From Punica granatum (lineage: Eukaryota > Streptophyta > Magnoliopsida > Myrtales > Lythraceae), in assembly GCF_007655135.1 (NCBI RefSeq), contig NC_045130.1, positions 12,462,001-12,526,000 on the forward strand: DNA of 64,000 nucleotides. The letters are read 5' to 3'. The first letter of the stretch is position 1; each line of letters begins with the position of its first letter. The notes beneath the pieces are model-generated. The model saw nothing but the letters and a program-made list of their open reading frames with translations. It did not search any database and had not been told where the DNA came from. Both the position numbers and the translations under genes were made by a program. This document shows, piece after piece, positions 41,601-53,115 of the stretch.

Positions 41601-44600
41601 TTTAGCGTCTTTTCAGGATACACAAGTTTATGCCTTTGTGTTTGGCAGATAATAAGTATGTTTTATGCAAATACTTAACTCGTTGACAAGCAAAAGTAAG
41701 ACTAACCAACCTCTTCATAAGACCAAATATTTCGTGGATATTATTGAGTTACTTAGTTGTGTAATACCAAACTAGAATATCTAAAAGTGAAAAAGTAGCC
41801 CAACAACGGTGATTGGTAAAGTGGATGAGTAATACTCAATTAATAATTTCCCTGACATAAGAGGTGATGACCTTAGCCCGAAATCTATCGTTTGCCCCTG
41901 CAACTTGTTGGTATGCATTAATGTTTTGGCCAAATTGAGATATATTAATTAATTACTATATATAAAAAATTCATATAATAGCCTTCTCGCTTCCATAGAA
42001 AAATTCTCTGGAGCCGCCTTTCCATTTTTATAGTCACTTTTTTTTTTATAATCGTTTGTACTGACTTTTCAAGATGCACAAGTTTATACCTTTGTGTTTG
42101 GCGGATAATAAGTATGTTTTTGGCAAATACTTAACTTGTTGACAAGCAAAAGTAAGACTAACCAACCTTTACATAAGACCAAATATTCCATGGATATTAC
42201 TGAGTTACTTAGTTGTGTAATACCAAACTAGAATGTCTAAAAGTGAAAAATCAGCCCAACAACGGGTCCATAAATTTACACCAATAAATATTTTGATTGG
42301 TAAAGTGGATGAGTAATACTCAATTAATAATTTCCCTAATGTAAGAGGTGATGACCTTAGTCCAAAATCTATCTTTTGCCCCTGCAACTTATTGGTTTGT
42401 ATTAACTTTTTGGCCAAATTGATATATATAAATTAATTACTATATATATATATAAATTAATATAATAGCTTTCTTGCTTCCCAAGAAAATTTCTCTGGAG
42501 ACGCCTTTCCATTTTTATAGTCGCTGTTTTTCGATAATCATTTTTAGTGACCTTGTAGGATGCACAAGTTTATGCCTTTGTGTCTGGCGGATAATAAGTA
42601 CGTTTTTTGCCAATACTTAATTCGTTGACAATCAAAAGTAAGACTAACCAACCTCTACATAAGAGCAGATATTCCGTGGATATTATTGAGTTACATCGTT
42701 GTGTAATACCGAACTAGAATGTCTAAAAGTGAAAAATTAGCCCAACAACGGGTCCACAAATTTTCACGTATAAATATTTTGATTGGTAAAGTGGATGAGT
42801 AATACTCAATTAATAATTTCCATGACATAAGAGGAGATGACCTTAGCCCGAAATCTATCTTTTGCCCCTGCAACTTATTGGTATGTATTAATTTTTTGGC
42901 CAAATTGATTAATAATAATTAATTACTATATTTTAAAAAATAATAATATAATAGCCTTCTTGCTTCCCAAGAAAAATTTTCTCGATCCGCCTTTCCATTT
43001 TTATTGTCACTTTTTTTCGATAATCATTTTTAATGACTTTTCAGGATGCACAAGTTTATGCCTTTGTGTTTGGCGGATAACAAGTTTGTTTTTGGCCAAT
43101 ACTTAACTCGTTGACAAGCGAAAATAAGACTAACCAACCTCTACATAAGACCAAATATTCCATGGATATAACTGAGTTACTTAGTTGTGTAATACCAAAC
43201 TATAATATCCAAAAGTGAAAAATTACCCAACAACGGGTCCACAAATTTTCAAGTATAAATATTTTGATTAGTAAAGTGGATGAGTAATACTAAATTAATA
43301 ATTTCCCAGACATAAGAGGTGATGACCTTAGCTTGAAATCTATCTTTTTCCTCTACAACTTATTGGTTTGTATTAATTTTTTGACCAAATTGATATATAT
43401 TAATTAATTACTATATTTTAAAAAAATTAATATAATGGCCTTCTTGCTTCCCAAGAAAAGTTCTCTGGAGGCGCCTTTCCTATTTTATAGTCACTTTTTT
43501 TCGATAATCATTTTTAGTGACTTTTCAGGATGCACAAGTTTAAGCCATTGTGTCTGGCGGATAATAAGTATGTTTTTGGCCAATACTAAACTCATTGACA
43601 AGGAAAAGTAAGACTAACCAACCTCTACATAAGAGCAAACATTCCGTGGATATTACTGAGTTACTTAGTTTTTTAATACCAAACTAGAATGTCTAAAAAT
43701 GGAAAATTAGCCCAACAACGGATCAATAATTTTTCACGTATAAATATTTTGATTGGTAACGCGGACGAGTAAAACTCAATTAATAATTTCCTTGACATAA
43801 AAGGAGATGACCTTAGCTCAAAATCTATCTTTTGCCCCTGCAACTTATTGGTATGTATTAATTTTTTGGCCAAATTGATATATATTAATTAATTACTATA
43901 TATATAAAAAAATAATATAATAGCCTTCTTGCTTCCCAAGAAAAATTCTCTGGAGGAGCGTTTCCATTTTTATTGTCACTATTTTTCAATAATCATTTTT
44001 AGTGACTTTTCAGGATGCACAAGTTTATGCCTTTGTGTCTTGCGGATAATAAGTATGTTTTTGGCCAATACTTAACTCGTTGACAAGCAAAAGTAAGACT
44101 AACCAACCTCTACATAAGAGCAAATATTCTGTGGATATTACTGAGTTTCTTAGCTGTGTAATACCAAACTAGAATGTCTAAAAGTGAAAAATTAGCCCAA
44201 TAACGGCTCCACAAATTTTCAGGTATAAATATTTTGATTGGTAAAGTGGATGAGTAACACTCAATTAATAATTTCCTTGACATAAGAGGAGATGACCTTA
44301 GCTCGAAATCTATCTTTTGCCCCAGCAATTTATTGGTATGTATTAGTTTTTTGGCCAAATTGATATATATTAATGAATTACTATATATATAAAAAATTAA
44401 TATAACCGCTTTCTTGCTTCCAAAGAAAAATTCTCTGGATGTGCCTTTCCATTTTTATTATCTCTTTTTTTCGATAATTATTATTAGTGATTTTTCAGGA
44501 TGCACAAGTTTATGCCTTTGTGTTTGGCGGATAATAAGTATATTTTTGGCCAATACCTAACTCGTTGACAAGCAAAAGTAAGACAAATCAACCTCTACAT

Positions 44601-46795
44601 AAGAACAAATATTCCATGGATATTACTGAGTTACTCAGTTTTGTAATACCAAACTAGAATGTCTAAAAGTAAAAAATTAGCCCAACAACGGGATCACAAA
44701 TTTTCACGTATAAATATTTTGATTGGTAAAGTGGATGAGTAACACTCAATTAATAATTTCCCTGACATAAGAGGATATGACTTTAGCCCGAAATCTATCT
44801 TTTGCCCTGCAACTTAATGGTATGTATTAATTTTTTGGCCAAATTGATATAAATTAATTAATTACTATATATATAAAAAATTATTATAATAGCCTTCTTG
44901 TTTCTCATGAAAAATTCTCTGGAGGCGCCTTTCCATTTTTATATTAACTTTTTTTCGATAATCATTTTTAGTGACTTTTCATTATGCACAAGTTTGTGTC
45001 TTTGTGTCTAGCGGATAATAAGTATGTTTTTGGCCAATACTTAAGTCGTTGACAAGCAAAAGTAAAACTAACCAACCTCCACATAAGAGCAAATATTCCG
45101 TGGATATTACTGAGTTACTTAGTTGTGTAATACCAAACTAGAATGTCTAAAAGTGAAAAATTAGCCCAACAAGGAGTCCACAAATTTTCACGTATAAATA
45201 TTTTGATTGGTAAAGTGGATGAGTAATACTCAATTAATAATTTCCCTAACATAAGAGGAGATGACCTTAGCCCGAAATCTATCTTTTGCCCCTACAACTT
45301 ATTGGTATGTATTAATCTTTTGGCCAAATTGATATATATTAATTAATTACTATATATATAAAAAATTAATATAACAGCCTTGTTGTTTCCCAAGAAAAAA
45401 TTCTGGATCCGCCTTACCATCTTTATAGTCACTTTTTTTCTATAATCATTTTGAGTGACTTTTCAGGATGCACAAGTTTATGCCTTTTTATCTGGCGGAT
45501 AATAAGTATATTTTTTGCCAATGCTTAACTCGTTGACAAGCAAAAGTAAGGCTAACCAACCTCTACATAAGAGCAAATATTCCGAGGATATTGCTGAGTT
45601 ACTTAGTTGTGTAATACCAAACTAGAATATCTAAAAGTGAAAAATTAGCCCTAAAACGGGTCCACAAATTTTCACGTATAAATATTTTGATAGGTAAAGT
45701 GGATGAGTAATATTCAATTAATAATTTCCTTGACATAAGAGGAGATGATCTTAGCCCGAAATCTATCTTTTGCCCCTGCAACTTATTGGTATGTATTAAT
45801 TTTTTGGCCAAATTGATATATATTAATTAATTACTAAATATAATAAAAATTAATATAATAGCCTTCTTGCTTCCCAAGAAAAATTCTCTGGTGCCGCCTT
45901 TCCATTTTTATAGTCACTTTTTTACGATAATCATTTTTAGTGACTTTTCAGGATGCACAAGTTTATGCCTTTTTGTCTGGCGGATAATAAGTATATTTTT
46001 GGCCAATGCTTAACTCGTTGACAAGCAAAAGTAAGGCTAACCAACCTCTACATAAGAGCAAATATTCCGAGGATATTGCTGAGTTACTTAGTTGTGTAAT
46101 ACCAAACTAGAATATCTAAAAGTGAAAAATTAGCCCTAAAACGGGTCCACAAATTTTCACGTATAAATATTTTGATTGGTAAAGTGGATGAGTAATACTC
46201 AATTAATAATTTCCCTGACATAAGAGGAGATGACCTTAGCCCGAAATCTATCTTTTGTCCCTTCAACTTAGGGGTATTTACTTAAAATGACCCATGATTT
46301 GCCCGTTTTGTCAAATCTATCATATACTTTTTTTTGTCAAATCTATCTCATGGTTTACTTTTTGCATAAAATCTATCTCGGCGTTATCTTTTTCGTCGAC
46401 ATCTAACGGCTGTGCTGACGTGGGGCCTATGTGGCAAGTGTGCCCCACTATCTCTCCACGTGCCACGTCAACACGGCCGTTAGATGTTGACGGAAAAGAT
46501 GACGCCGTAATAGATTTGATACAAAAAGTAAACCATGGGATAGATTTGACAAAAAAAAAGGATAAATTTGACAAAATGGACAAACCATAGGCCATTTTTA
46601 GGTAAAAATCCATACAACTTATTGGTATGTATTAATTTTTTGGCCAAATTGATATATATTAATTAATTACTATATATAAAAATTTGAAATAATAGCCTTT
46701 TTGCTTCCCAAGAAAAATTCTCTGGATCCGCCTTTTCATTTTCATAGTCACTTTTTTTCGATAATTATTTTTATTGACTTTTTAGGATGCACAAA
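38700..46795. repeat. Tandem satellite array, about 16-17 units of about 484 bp
   Basis: The block TTTATGCCTTTGTGTCTGGC followed by GGATAATAAGTA recurs at about 38727, 39204, 39687, 40170, 40653, 41137, 41622, 42077, 42564, 43049, 43532, 44018, 44504, 44988, 45473 and 45957. Every unit also has GACAAGCAAAAGTAAGACTAA, ATTCCGTGGATATTACTGAG, GATGACCTTAGCCCGAAATC and CTTGCTTCCCAAGAAAAATT. Spacing is steady except for one unit about 30 bp short (around 41800). Units are highly similar. A recurrent 60-82-codon minus frame is a by-product of the repeat. The last unit is interrupted by a MITE. Confidence 0.95.
46271..46612. mobile_element. MITE inserted in the last satellite unit
   Basis: An imperfect palindrome beginning GGGGTATTTACTTAAAATG and ending TTTTTAGGTAAAAATCCA; inner arms include GTCAAATCTATC facing GATAGATTTGAC. 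The flanks TTCAACTTA (46262-46270) and TACAACTTA (46613-46621) are a near-perfect 9-bp duplication of a sequence that occurs once in each other unit (TGCAACTTATTGG). Confidence 0.8.
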
Positions 46796-47259
46796 ATGTC
46801 CCTAACCGCCTAAGCCATAAACCCAAATTATCAAAACGCCCTTATCATTTCTGCAGCTTTTCGAAAATTAGATGATCGCGAATCTCGAAAAGACGCATAA
46901 ATAACTGTGTTTTGTGCTTTAGATGTGGTAGTTCTGCATTCCAGCTATATTATATTTGTGCTACGTAAATTATCTTTCACAAAATTGAAATGAGAATACA
47001 TATTGATTTTCAAGAAAACTATGCTTATATTAAACGCAGACGACTATATGAGAAAGCGTGTTCCTAATACATAAGGCAATATATTGATCAAATACGGACC
47101 CCCCTGACCTAACCAATAATCGTCTACAATTACACCATCGTATACCTATCCGAACCTTCCAACGCTTTATTAATACACCGCAATCTATGATATTTGTAGA
47201 AAGATTATCCCACATGGTAAAATTAAAGAGAAATTCATGGCTTTTAAGAGATTGGATAT
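46796..47259. other. AOX-promoter-side homologous sequence, distal part
   Basis: Non-coding. TTTTCAAGAAAACTATGCTT at about 47007 and following bases match the region upstream of AOX copy 2 near 33186, so this is shared upstream sequence rather than satellite. Confidence 0.55.
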
Positions 47260-48300
47260 TGTTGAGAGTACTAATCCCACATGAAAAAATGCATAAATAT
47301 CCATAAGTTTATATGAGACTTAGGTACCACTACTTATAAGTTTGATCTTTTAAGTGGGTATGGGTCCAACCCGTATAAACCCAATGAAAATTCAATATGA
47401 TATCAGAACGCATGTTACGCGTATGAGGGCCACGAGCGGGCGCACCTACGGCATGCCAGGCCAAATATGTTCGAGTACAGCCAAGAGTGCGCCTCATGTA
47501 AGTCCCCATCGCTCAAGCACTAAAGATGAACCTGACTCGAGATCAGTTGTTAGCGAATATTTAAGGGCACGTCGATGTCTGTTATTGAGAGCTGGTATTT
47601 AAGGGCACGTGACAACGTGTCAGTAAAAATGGACCACACGTTGTACGTGAGGGCCGGTATTGAGAGTATTAATCCTATATGGAAAAAATTTAGGAATATC
47701 TATAAGTTTATATAAGGTTTAGGGTCATATCCACTTATAAGTTCAAGCTAATAAGTTGTGATATCAAATAGAAATTCAATAGGTACCATAATGTACTAGC
47801 TCAAGCTTTTGGGTTGGACATGAACTCAATAACTTATAGAACTAGTGGAATTTTACATGGAATTAAAGCTGGTTAGGCTTTCGAGGGCTCATGTGGAGAC
47901 TCACAACACACCTAGCCCGAGTGTGGAACTTGTGACCAATGAAATTCCGAGTCCGAAAGTGGAAGCCCTACTTGTAATTGGTTTGACCCCTGTCGCCTGA
48001 GTGTGAAAAAGGAAGTCCACCTCGAGGTAATTCCAATCTGAGTTTGGAAGAGATGAGAGCCTAACTTGAAGTAAGTTGTTGAGAGCGGGTATTTAAATAT
48101 CCACATGGCACGCGTAGGTATAAGGGTAAGAAATATCATACGATGTCACGTGAGGGCGAGTATTGAGGGACTATCCCACAAGAAAAAAATAAAAGAAATC
48201 CACGGACTTATAAAAAATTAAGTACCTTAACTTACTGGTTCGAACTTTTGAATTGAAAATGATTCAATAACCTATACCTAGTGTAATTTTACATGGATTC
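47260..48300 (+). mobile_element. TRIM-like element with three LTR-like blocks
   Basis: LTR-like blocks begin at 47260 (TGTTGAGAGTACTAATCCCA), 47658 (TATTGAGAGTATTAATCC) and 48161 (TATTGAGGGACTATCCCA). After the first comes TGATATCAGAAC (47398-47409), close to the initiator-Met tRNA primer-binding site. Between blocks two and three lies an interior with CCCGAGTGTGGAACTTGTG, also seen in the TRIM at 28021. The three blocks suggest a tandem element made by LTR recombination. No protein is encoded. Confidence 0.7.
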
Positions 48301-48584
48301 ATATCAGCTTTTGGGTACTCAATCTCTAAAATGCTTATGGATTTTTCTTTTAGTTTTTCACGGGATAATTTCTCAACAATATTATAGCATCATAGATAAC
48401 CCTTTCCTCTTTCCTCGGGCTACTACTGTCCAAATTGCAATATTTATGCGTAATGGAGTTGAGTCTTGTCCTGGCGAGTCAGAAGAGAAAAGAGGACATT
48501 TTGGTCAAAACGGAACTCCTAGGATTTGGGCGGCGCAGCAAAAATTACGGCAGTGCCCTTTTCTTTCTTCCCAAGTATTGCTCT

Positions 48585-49147
48585 TAGGAATGGGAACTGT
48601 GCAGATATTGTACGGATATCATAAGATTTGTAACCGCACCGTGATCTACCGTGATCTAAAATCGTACACCGTATTCGCATCACATCTGCTGCGATTTTGA
48701 AAATCAAAATCCATATCTGCACCCTTAAAAATTCATGGTTATCCGTACCGCACCGGACCGCTAAAATAAGTTTAAAAAAATTAAGAAAAACATAACAATT
48801 AAAGAAATAAATAAAATCATTAATAAAAATTATCCATAAATTAGCATTATGTCTCTATAATTCATTAGTTTTTATTAAATTGATTAAGAAATCAAGCGAG
48901 ACTAAGATTGGATTTGGAAAATGGGTTGAAATATTAGTTTAATTTACATGTTCAGAAACATAAAGGTTGCGGTGCGATTTTTATTCACAACTTTTTTTTT
49001 ATTAAAACTATATCCGCGCCGTACCACTGTGATTTTTGAAAATAAAAACTATATCTGTACCATAATCACTTGATATGGTTATATGGTGCACAAAATAATG
49101 CGATTATCTTCATATATGGTTTTTAGCCAACACCTTTGTCATCCCTA
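48585..49147. mobile_element. Non-autonomous hAT-like element in the AOX copy 3 upstream region
   Basis: The ends TAGGAATGGGAACTGT and TTGTCATCCCTA form short inverted termini of the hAT kind. The interior carries GTACCGCACCG-type sub-repeats. ATTGCTCT on the left and ATCACCCT on the right could be an eroded 8-bp duplication. The corresponding sequence upstream of AOX copy 2 (about 33336-33365) runs straight through with no insert. Confidence 0.6.
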
Positions 49148-49344
49148 ATCACCCTGTCTAATTGGAGGAAATCAAGCAAGCTGTCCAATACCATGCCAAG
49201 TGCGCTCGTGTCTCATCCATGTCATCACCAGCCAACTCATACATAAATCTGAACAGTTATCGTATGATTGTAGAACACAAATAATACAGTAAGCATCAAA
49301 ACAATTTCGTTAAATACTCAGGATAGATTTGCACTGGGCATATC

Positions 49345-49632
49345 CCGTTTGGTTTCTAAAATTTTTTTAACTCTACTTCATTTATCTTCAATTCAACAAT
49401 ACAATTATTATTTTTTCCTTTTTCTTCAATTTTTTTAACAATTCAATTCAATTTTTAATATTAAATTTTCTCGATTATTCATTACTTTTTTCACAATTCA
49501 ACAACACAATCATTATTTTTTCTTAACTATAAATTACTTTTTCATACTTTTTTTATCATAATTCAACAATATAATTATTATAAATTAATTAAAATCAAAA
49601 TTCAACTTTTGAACTCTAAAATTAAACATAAC
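49345..49632. mobile_element. MITE about 0.24 kb upstream of AOX copy 3
   Basis: The ends CCCGTTTGGTTTCTAAAATT and CTCTAAAATTAAACATAA are imperfect inverted repeats, with an AT-rich interior containing several AATTCAACAAT motifs. It belongs to the same family as 7305-7630. The AOX copy 2 upstream region lacks it. Confidence 0.5.
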
Positions 49633-49745
49633 TTTATGAGGTTTCGTGTACGATTGAACGTATCCGTGGTCAACGACAAGTCAGTTGAGACAATAGGTTC
49701 CGTACAGAATCAAAGCCGCACCGCCAAACAGTATGAAATTGGACC

Positions 49746-49774
49746 GTGGGGCCCACAAGCCGCCGCTATAAAAA
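49746..49774 (+). promoter_or_regulatory. Core promoter of AOX copy 3: GTGGGGCCCAC plus TATA box
   Basis: The palindrome GTGGGGCCCAC lies at 49746-49756 and TATAAAAA at 49767-49774, 98 bp before the ATG. The layout is the same as in copies 2 and 4, with G for A in the palindrome centre. Confidence 0.7.
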
Positions 49775-49871
49775 CCCGCCTAAAACCCTTCGTGATATAA
49801 CCATAAGGTCTTCTGAAACGTCTTTGAGACACATCCTCATAAACCCTCCCACATTCTAGCGTCGGACGAAG

Positions 49872-50257
49872 ATGATGATGATCGGCCGCAACTGTGGCAG
49901 GCTGGCCGTGGCAGGCCAGCGCCTCTTCACCACAGCGGCCCTCCGTGGCGTTTCGAGCCGGGCTGCTCAGCTGAATTCGCAGCTGTTGGCTGGACTTGTT
50001 CGCAGCACAATGACGGTTTCGTGGGCTAGGGCTCCTGCGAACAGGCTGAGGAATGAGAGCACGCTTGCTCTCGTGGACCGGGCCAACCATCCGCACAGAC
50101 CTGATGAGAAGGTGGCGGAAGAAGCTGGATTGGCTGGAGCAGGCGGTGAAGAGAAAGGGATCGTGAGCTATTGGGGCATATCGCCGGTTAAGGTCACCAA
50201 GGAAGATGGAACCGAATGGAAATGGAACAGTTTCAGGGTATTGAGCTAACTTCATTG

Positions 50258-50292
<35 letters not shown>

Positions 50293-51964
50293 ATCTGTTA
50301 AATCGTGTGAATTTATTTTGATCTGAATTTTGTTTGTATGAAATGCTTCAGGATTAATTATGGTTAGAGGGAGGCCGAGGGGGGGCTGTGGAGGATGCAG
50401 CCGTGTGATTATCTTTGCAAGAAGAAAGAAATTTTTTTGGCGAAAAGTTTGTTTTCGCCCCGAAGACTCCGGTTTTCTCATAAAAGTGGGTATTTGTATA
50501 ATATCAGATGGTACGGTGAAACTTTGAGATTTTTTCGATTTGATTAGGCATAGATTTATCTGAAGAAGGCACTGTCGACATGCAAGAGCCTTTCATTAAT
50601 TGAGATTTTGGGGTATGCATTTCACTTGAGTTTCAAACACGTCCGCGAACATCATCAAGTAACTCATGTATATTGCTCGTATGTCTATCCTTTACATCAT
50701 AACAGTCCGATGATCGGCTAGAATAATGTTAGATTCATCTTTATATCCCTGGCATATTGGACTTTTTGTGTCAATGTGAGATGGTCTGTGAGGCTGATGA
50801 ATGCTTTGTTTTGGTGGGTGTTTGTGGATGTGTGAATTGAAGCCATGGGAAACATACAAAGCGGACCCGTCGATTGATCTGAAGAAACACCATGCCCCCT
50901 TGACCTTCTTGGACAAGCTGGCCTATTGGACTGTCAAAGCCATAAGATACCCGACTGACATTTTCTTTCAGGTAACCAGTTTTGTTTTGACATATGAGGT
51001 GGATATTTTGATTTATTTGACTAGTTCAAAGGTAGTCGTCATCGTTTATTGTTACAGAGATTCTGTTTGATCTGATTAAATGTGGTGAACAATAGTTTTG
51101 GGATGTGTAGCGCCAAGAAATTCGGTACATTAACAATCCGTTTAAAATTTAGTTGATCATACATATATATGGTTGGTGATGTTGCTAATGTATCTATGAT
51201 ATGATCGAATGGGAAATATAGGATTTTTGCTGAAATTTTACGAGTTTCTTAGCATTTGTATAGCTTTGAGAACGTATGATTATCCTCTCCATACATGCAT
51301 CAGAGAAGGTATGGTTGCCGAGCAATGATGCTCGAGACAGTGGCTGCGGTGCCCGGGATGGTAGGTGGGATGCTGCTGCACTGCAAGTCCCTGCACAGGT
51401 TCGGGCACAGCGGAGGATGGATCAAGGCCCTGCTGGAGGAGGCCGAGAACGAGCGCATGCACCTCATGAGCTTCATGGAGGTCTCCAAGCCCCGGTGGTA
51501 TGAACGGGCCCTCGTGTTTGCAGTGCAGGGCGTCTTCTTCAATGCCTACTTCCTCGGGTACATGATCTCCCCCAAGTTTGCGCACTGTGTGGTCGGGTAC
51601 CTAGAGGAGGAGGCCATCCACTCTTACACTGAGTTCCTCAAGGAGATTGACAATGGCAACATCGAGAACGTCCCTGCCCCTGCAATTGCTATTGATTACT
51701 GGCGCCTGCCCCCTGGTTCCACCCTCAGGGATGTCGTCATGGTGGTGAGGGCCGATGAGGCCCACCACCGTGACGTGAACCACTTTGCATCGGTAAGCTT
51801 TCTCACTGAAAGGATTCTTCGCATATAGTGAAGGATTTTTCCGCGGTCGAATATAGACTTTGTGGACTGTTTCTGAGTGGCTTTTGTTCTGATGAACTGC
51901 GCAGGACATACACTATCAGGGTCGCGTACTTAAGGTAGCTCCTGCTCCTATCGGGTATCACTGA
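49872..51964 (+). CDS. AOX1: Alternative oxidase, AOX copy 3, CysI replaced by Ser, 4 exons, 347 aa
   Basis: A mitochondrial ubiquinol oxidase. Exons 49872-50237, 50843-50971, 51304-51792 and 51905-51964 join in frame; exons 2-4 have the standard lengths. Di-iron ligands E176, E215, H218, E266, E317 and H320 are present, and CysII is C192. The regulatory CysI position reads WNSFRPW (S120, codon AGT) where the other three copies have TGC or TGT. Cys-to-Ser at this site is known in other plant AOX proteins to abolish the disulphide and pyruvate response and to give succinate activation. Other changes specific to this copy are KADPSIDL (Leu to Pro), LHRFGHS for LRRFEHS, LMSFME for LMTFME, FAHCVVG for FAHRVVG and [10 protein letters not shown] near the C-terminus. 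The frame is intact, so it is either adapting or under relaxed selection. Confidence 0.94.
50261..50290. repeat. CT dinucleotide microsatellite in AOX copy 3 intron 1
   Basis: Fifteen CT units lie 24 bp after the exon 1 donor. The related introns of copies 2 and 4 have only short CTCTCT runs at this place. Confidence 0.9.
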
Positions 51965-52208
51965 GAGACGAGACGTGTTTGACACCAGAGAGTCAGCCAG
52001 TCGGTGTTATGTGTAATGGAAATATCGATTGTCTTCAATTGGGAAACATATATACCTTACTAAGTAAATGAATAACTCCCTTTCCTATAACATCGTAAAT
52101 GTAAATACTGTTCCAAAGTTCACGATCACAAATTTCATCAACAGCAATCGAATCCAATAGAGTTGCTTGTGGTAATTGTACAACCTAGCTAGGAAGGAAA
52201 GCCCAACA

Positions 52209-52355
52209 GCTTTTGATTAATCTAGATTCGAGTTAGGTCAGGTTATTGAGGAATAAGCTCTCCCAATCATTAATTTTCTTCATTTACAATATTCGAATCG
52301 AAGACCTTACTTAAAAAGAAGAATTACTTAACCACTTGGACTAACCCACATTGGT
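52209..52355 (-). mobile_element. SINE-like repeat, copy c
   Basis: The minus strand shows GGGTTAGTCCAAGTGGTTAAG-like sequence (A box, about 52330-52350) followed by a GGTCTTCGATTCGAATATTG-type B box. These are the clearest tRNA-like boxes of the family described at 10636. Confidence 0.5.
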
Positions 52356-52944
52356 ATGTATTTATATAATTTTAAGCTAACTAGAATAGATTGTATTAAA
52401 TATGGCGTGATATATTTATTTTTTCATTAATACTCAGTTTTGAAGGCCTATCATGTGAAAATCATTAAATGAGAAAATTTTAATGAGACCATGAAAGTTT
52501 ATTTTAAAAATTAATTTATTAGATACAATATTCAATTGAAGGATACATTTTATTTTTAAATTTTTATCTTTGGAATTGTGGCAATTGAATCATTTTAGAA
52601 AAGCTGTGTATTAACATAAGGATTGATATTATTTAAATTTTAAGCATTTTATGTACATGAGTGTATGAAGATCCTTAGATGCCGACCTCCAATGGATTAT
52701 CTAAGCTGAGGCGGGTCGACCCTAATAGACTGAGAATGGCCGGTCATTTTAGGATAATTTTTTTGAACTTTTGAGTTTTTACTGATGAATTTATAATTTT
52801 TTCTTTTACTTACAGAAATTTTAAAATATTATTTTCTAATTACGAACTTTTAAACTTTAATTATAAGTAAATTGAATAAATTAATATGATCATCTATAAA
52901 ATATTTTCATACTATTTTTGAAAGATTTTTTTAATTTTGGTTTT

Positions 52945-53115
52945 CAATTTATTTATTTATTTTTCCATGACAAGAGAGGCCAATGTATCTAATACAATGA
53001 AATAGAAACTCTAATAGTTAAAAAATGAGTACTTGTACTTCCACTGAGTATCAAACCTGCAACATCTTGGTTGTCGGGTGTGGACTTGTGCCGGCTGCGC
53101 TACAACCACTTTAGC
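52945..53115 (-). mobile_element. Probable second type of tRNA-derived SINE
   Basis: The minus strand reads GTGGTTGTAGCGCAGCCGG (A-box-like) and then GCAGGTTTGATACTCAGTGG (B-box-like), and ends in an AAATAAATAAAT tail. No exact target duplication was fixed. Confidence 0.45.

Noticed and set aside
40782..46266. Recurring minus-strand open frames of 60-82 codons starting MAKKLIHTNKLQGQKIDF
   Set aside because: They recur once per 484-bp satellite unit, vary in step with it, and have no gene context or known domain. They are a by-product of the repeat.
38700..46795. Regular repeats as a possible CRISPR array
   Set aside because: The units are about 484 bp and similar over their whole length, with no short repeat and unique spacer pattern, and the DNA is plant nuclear.
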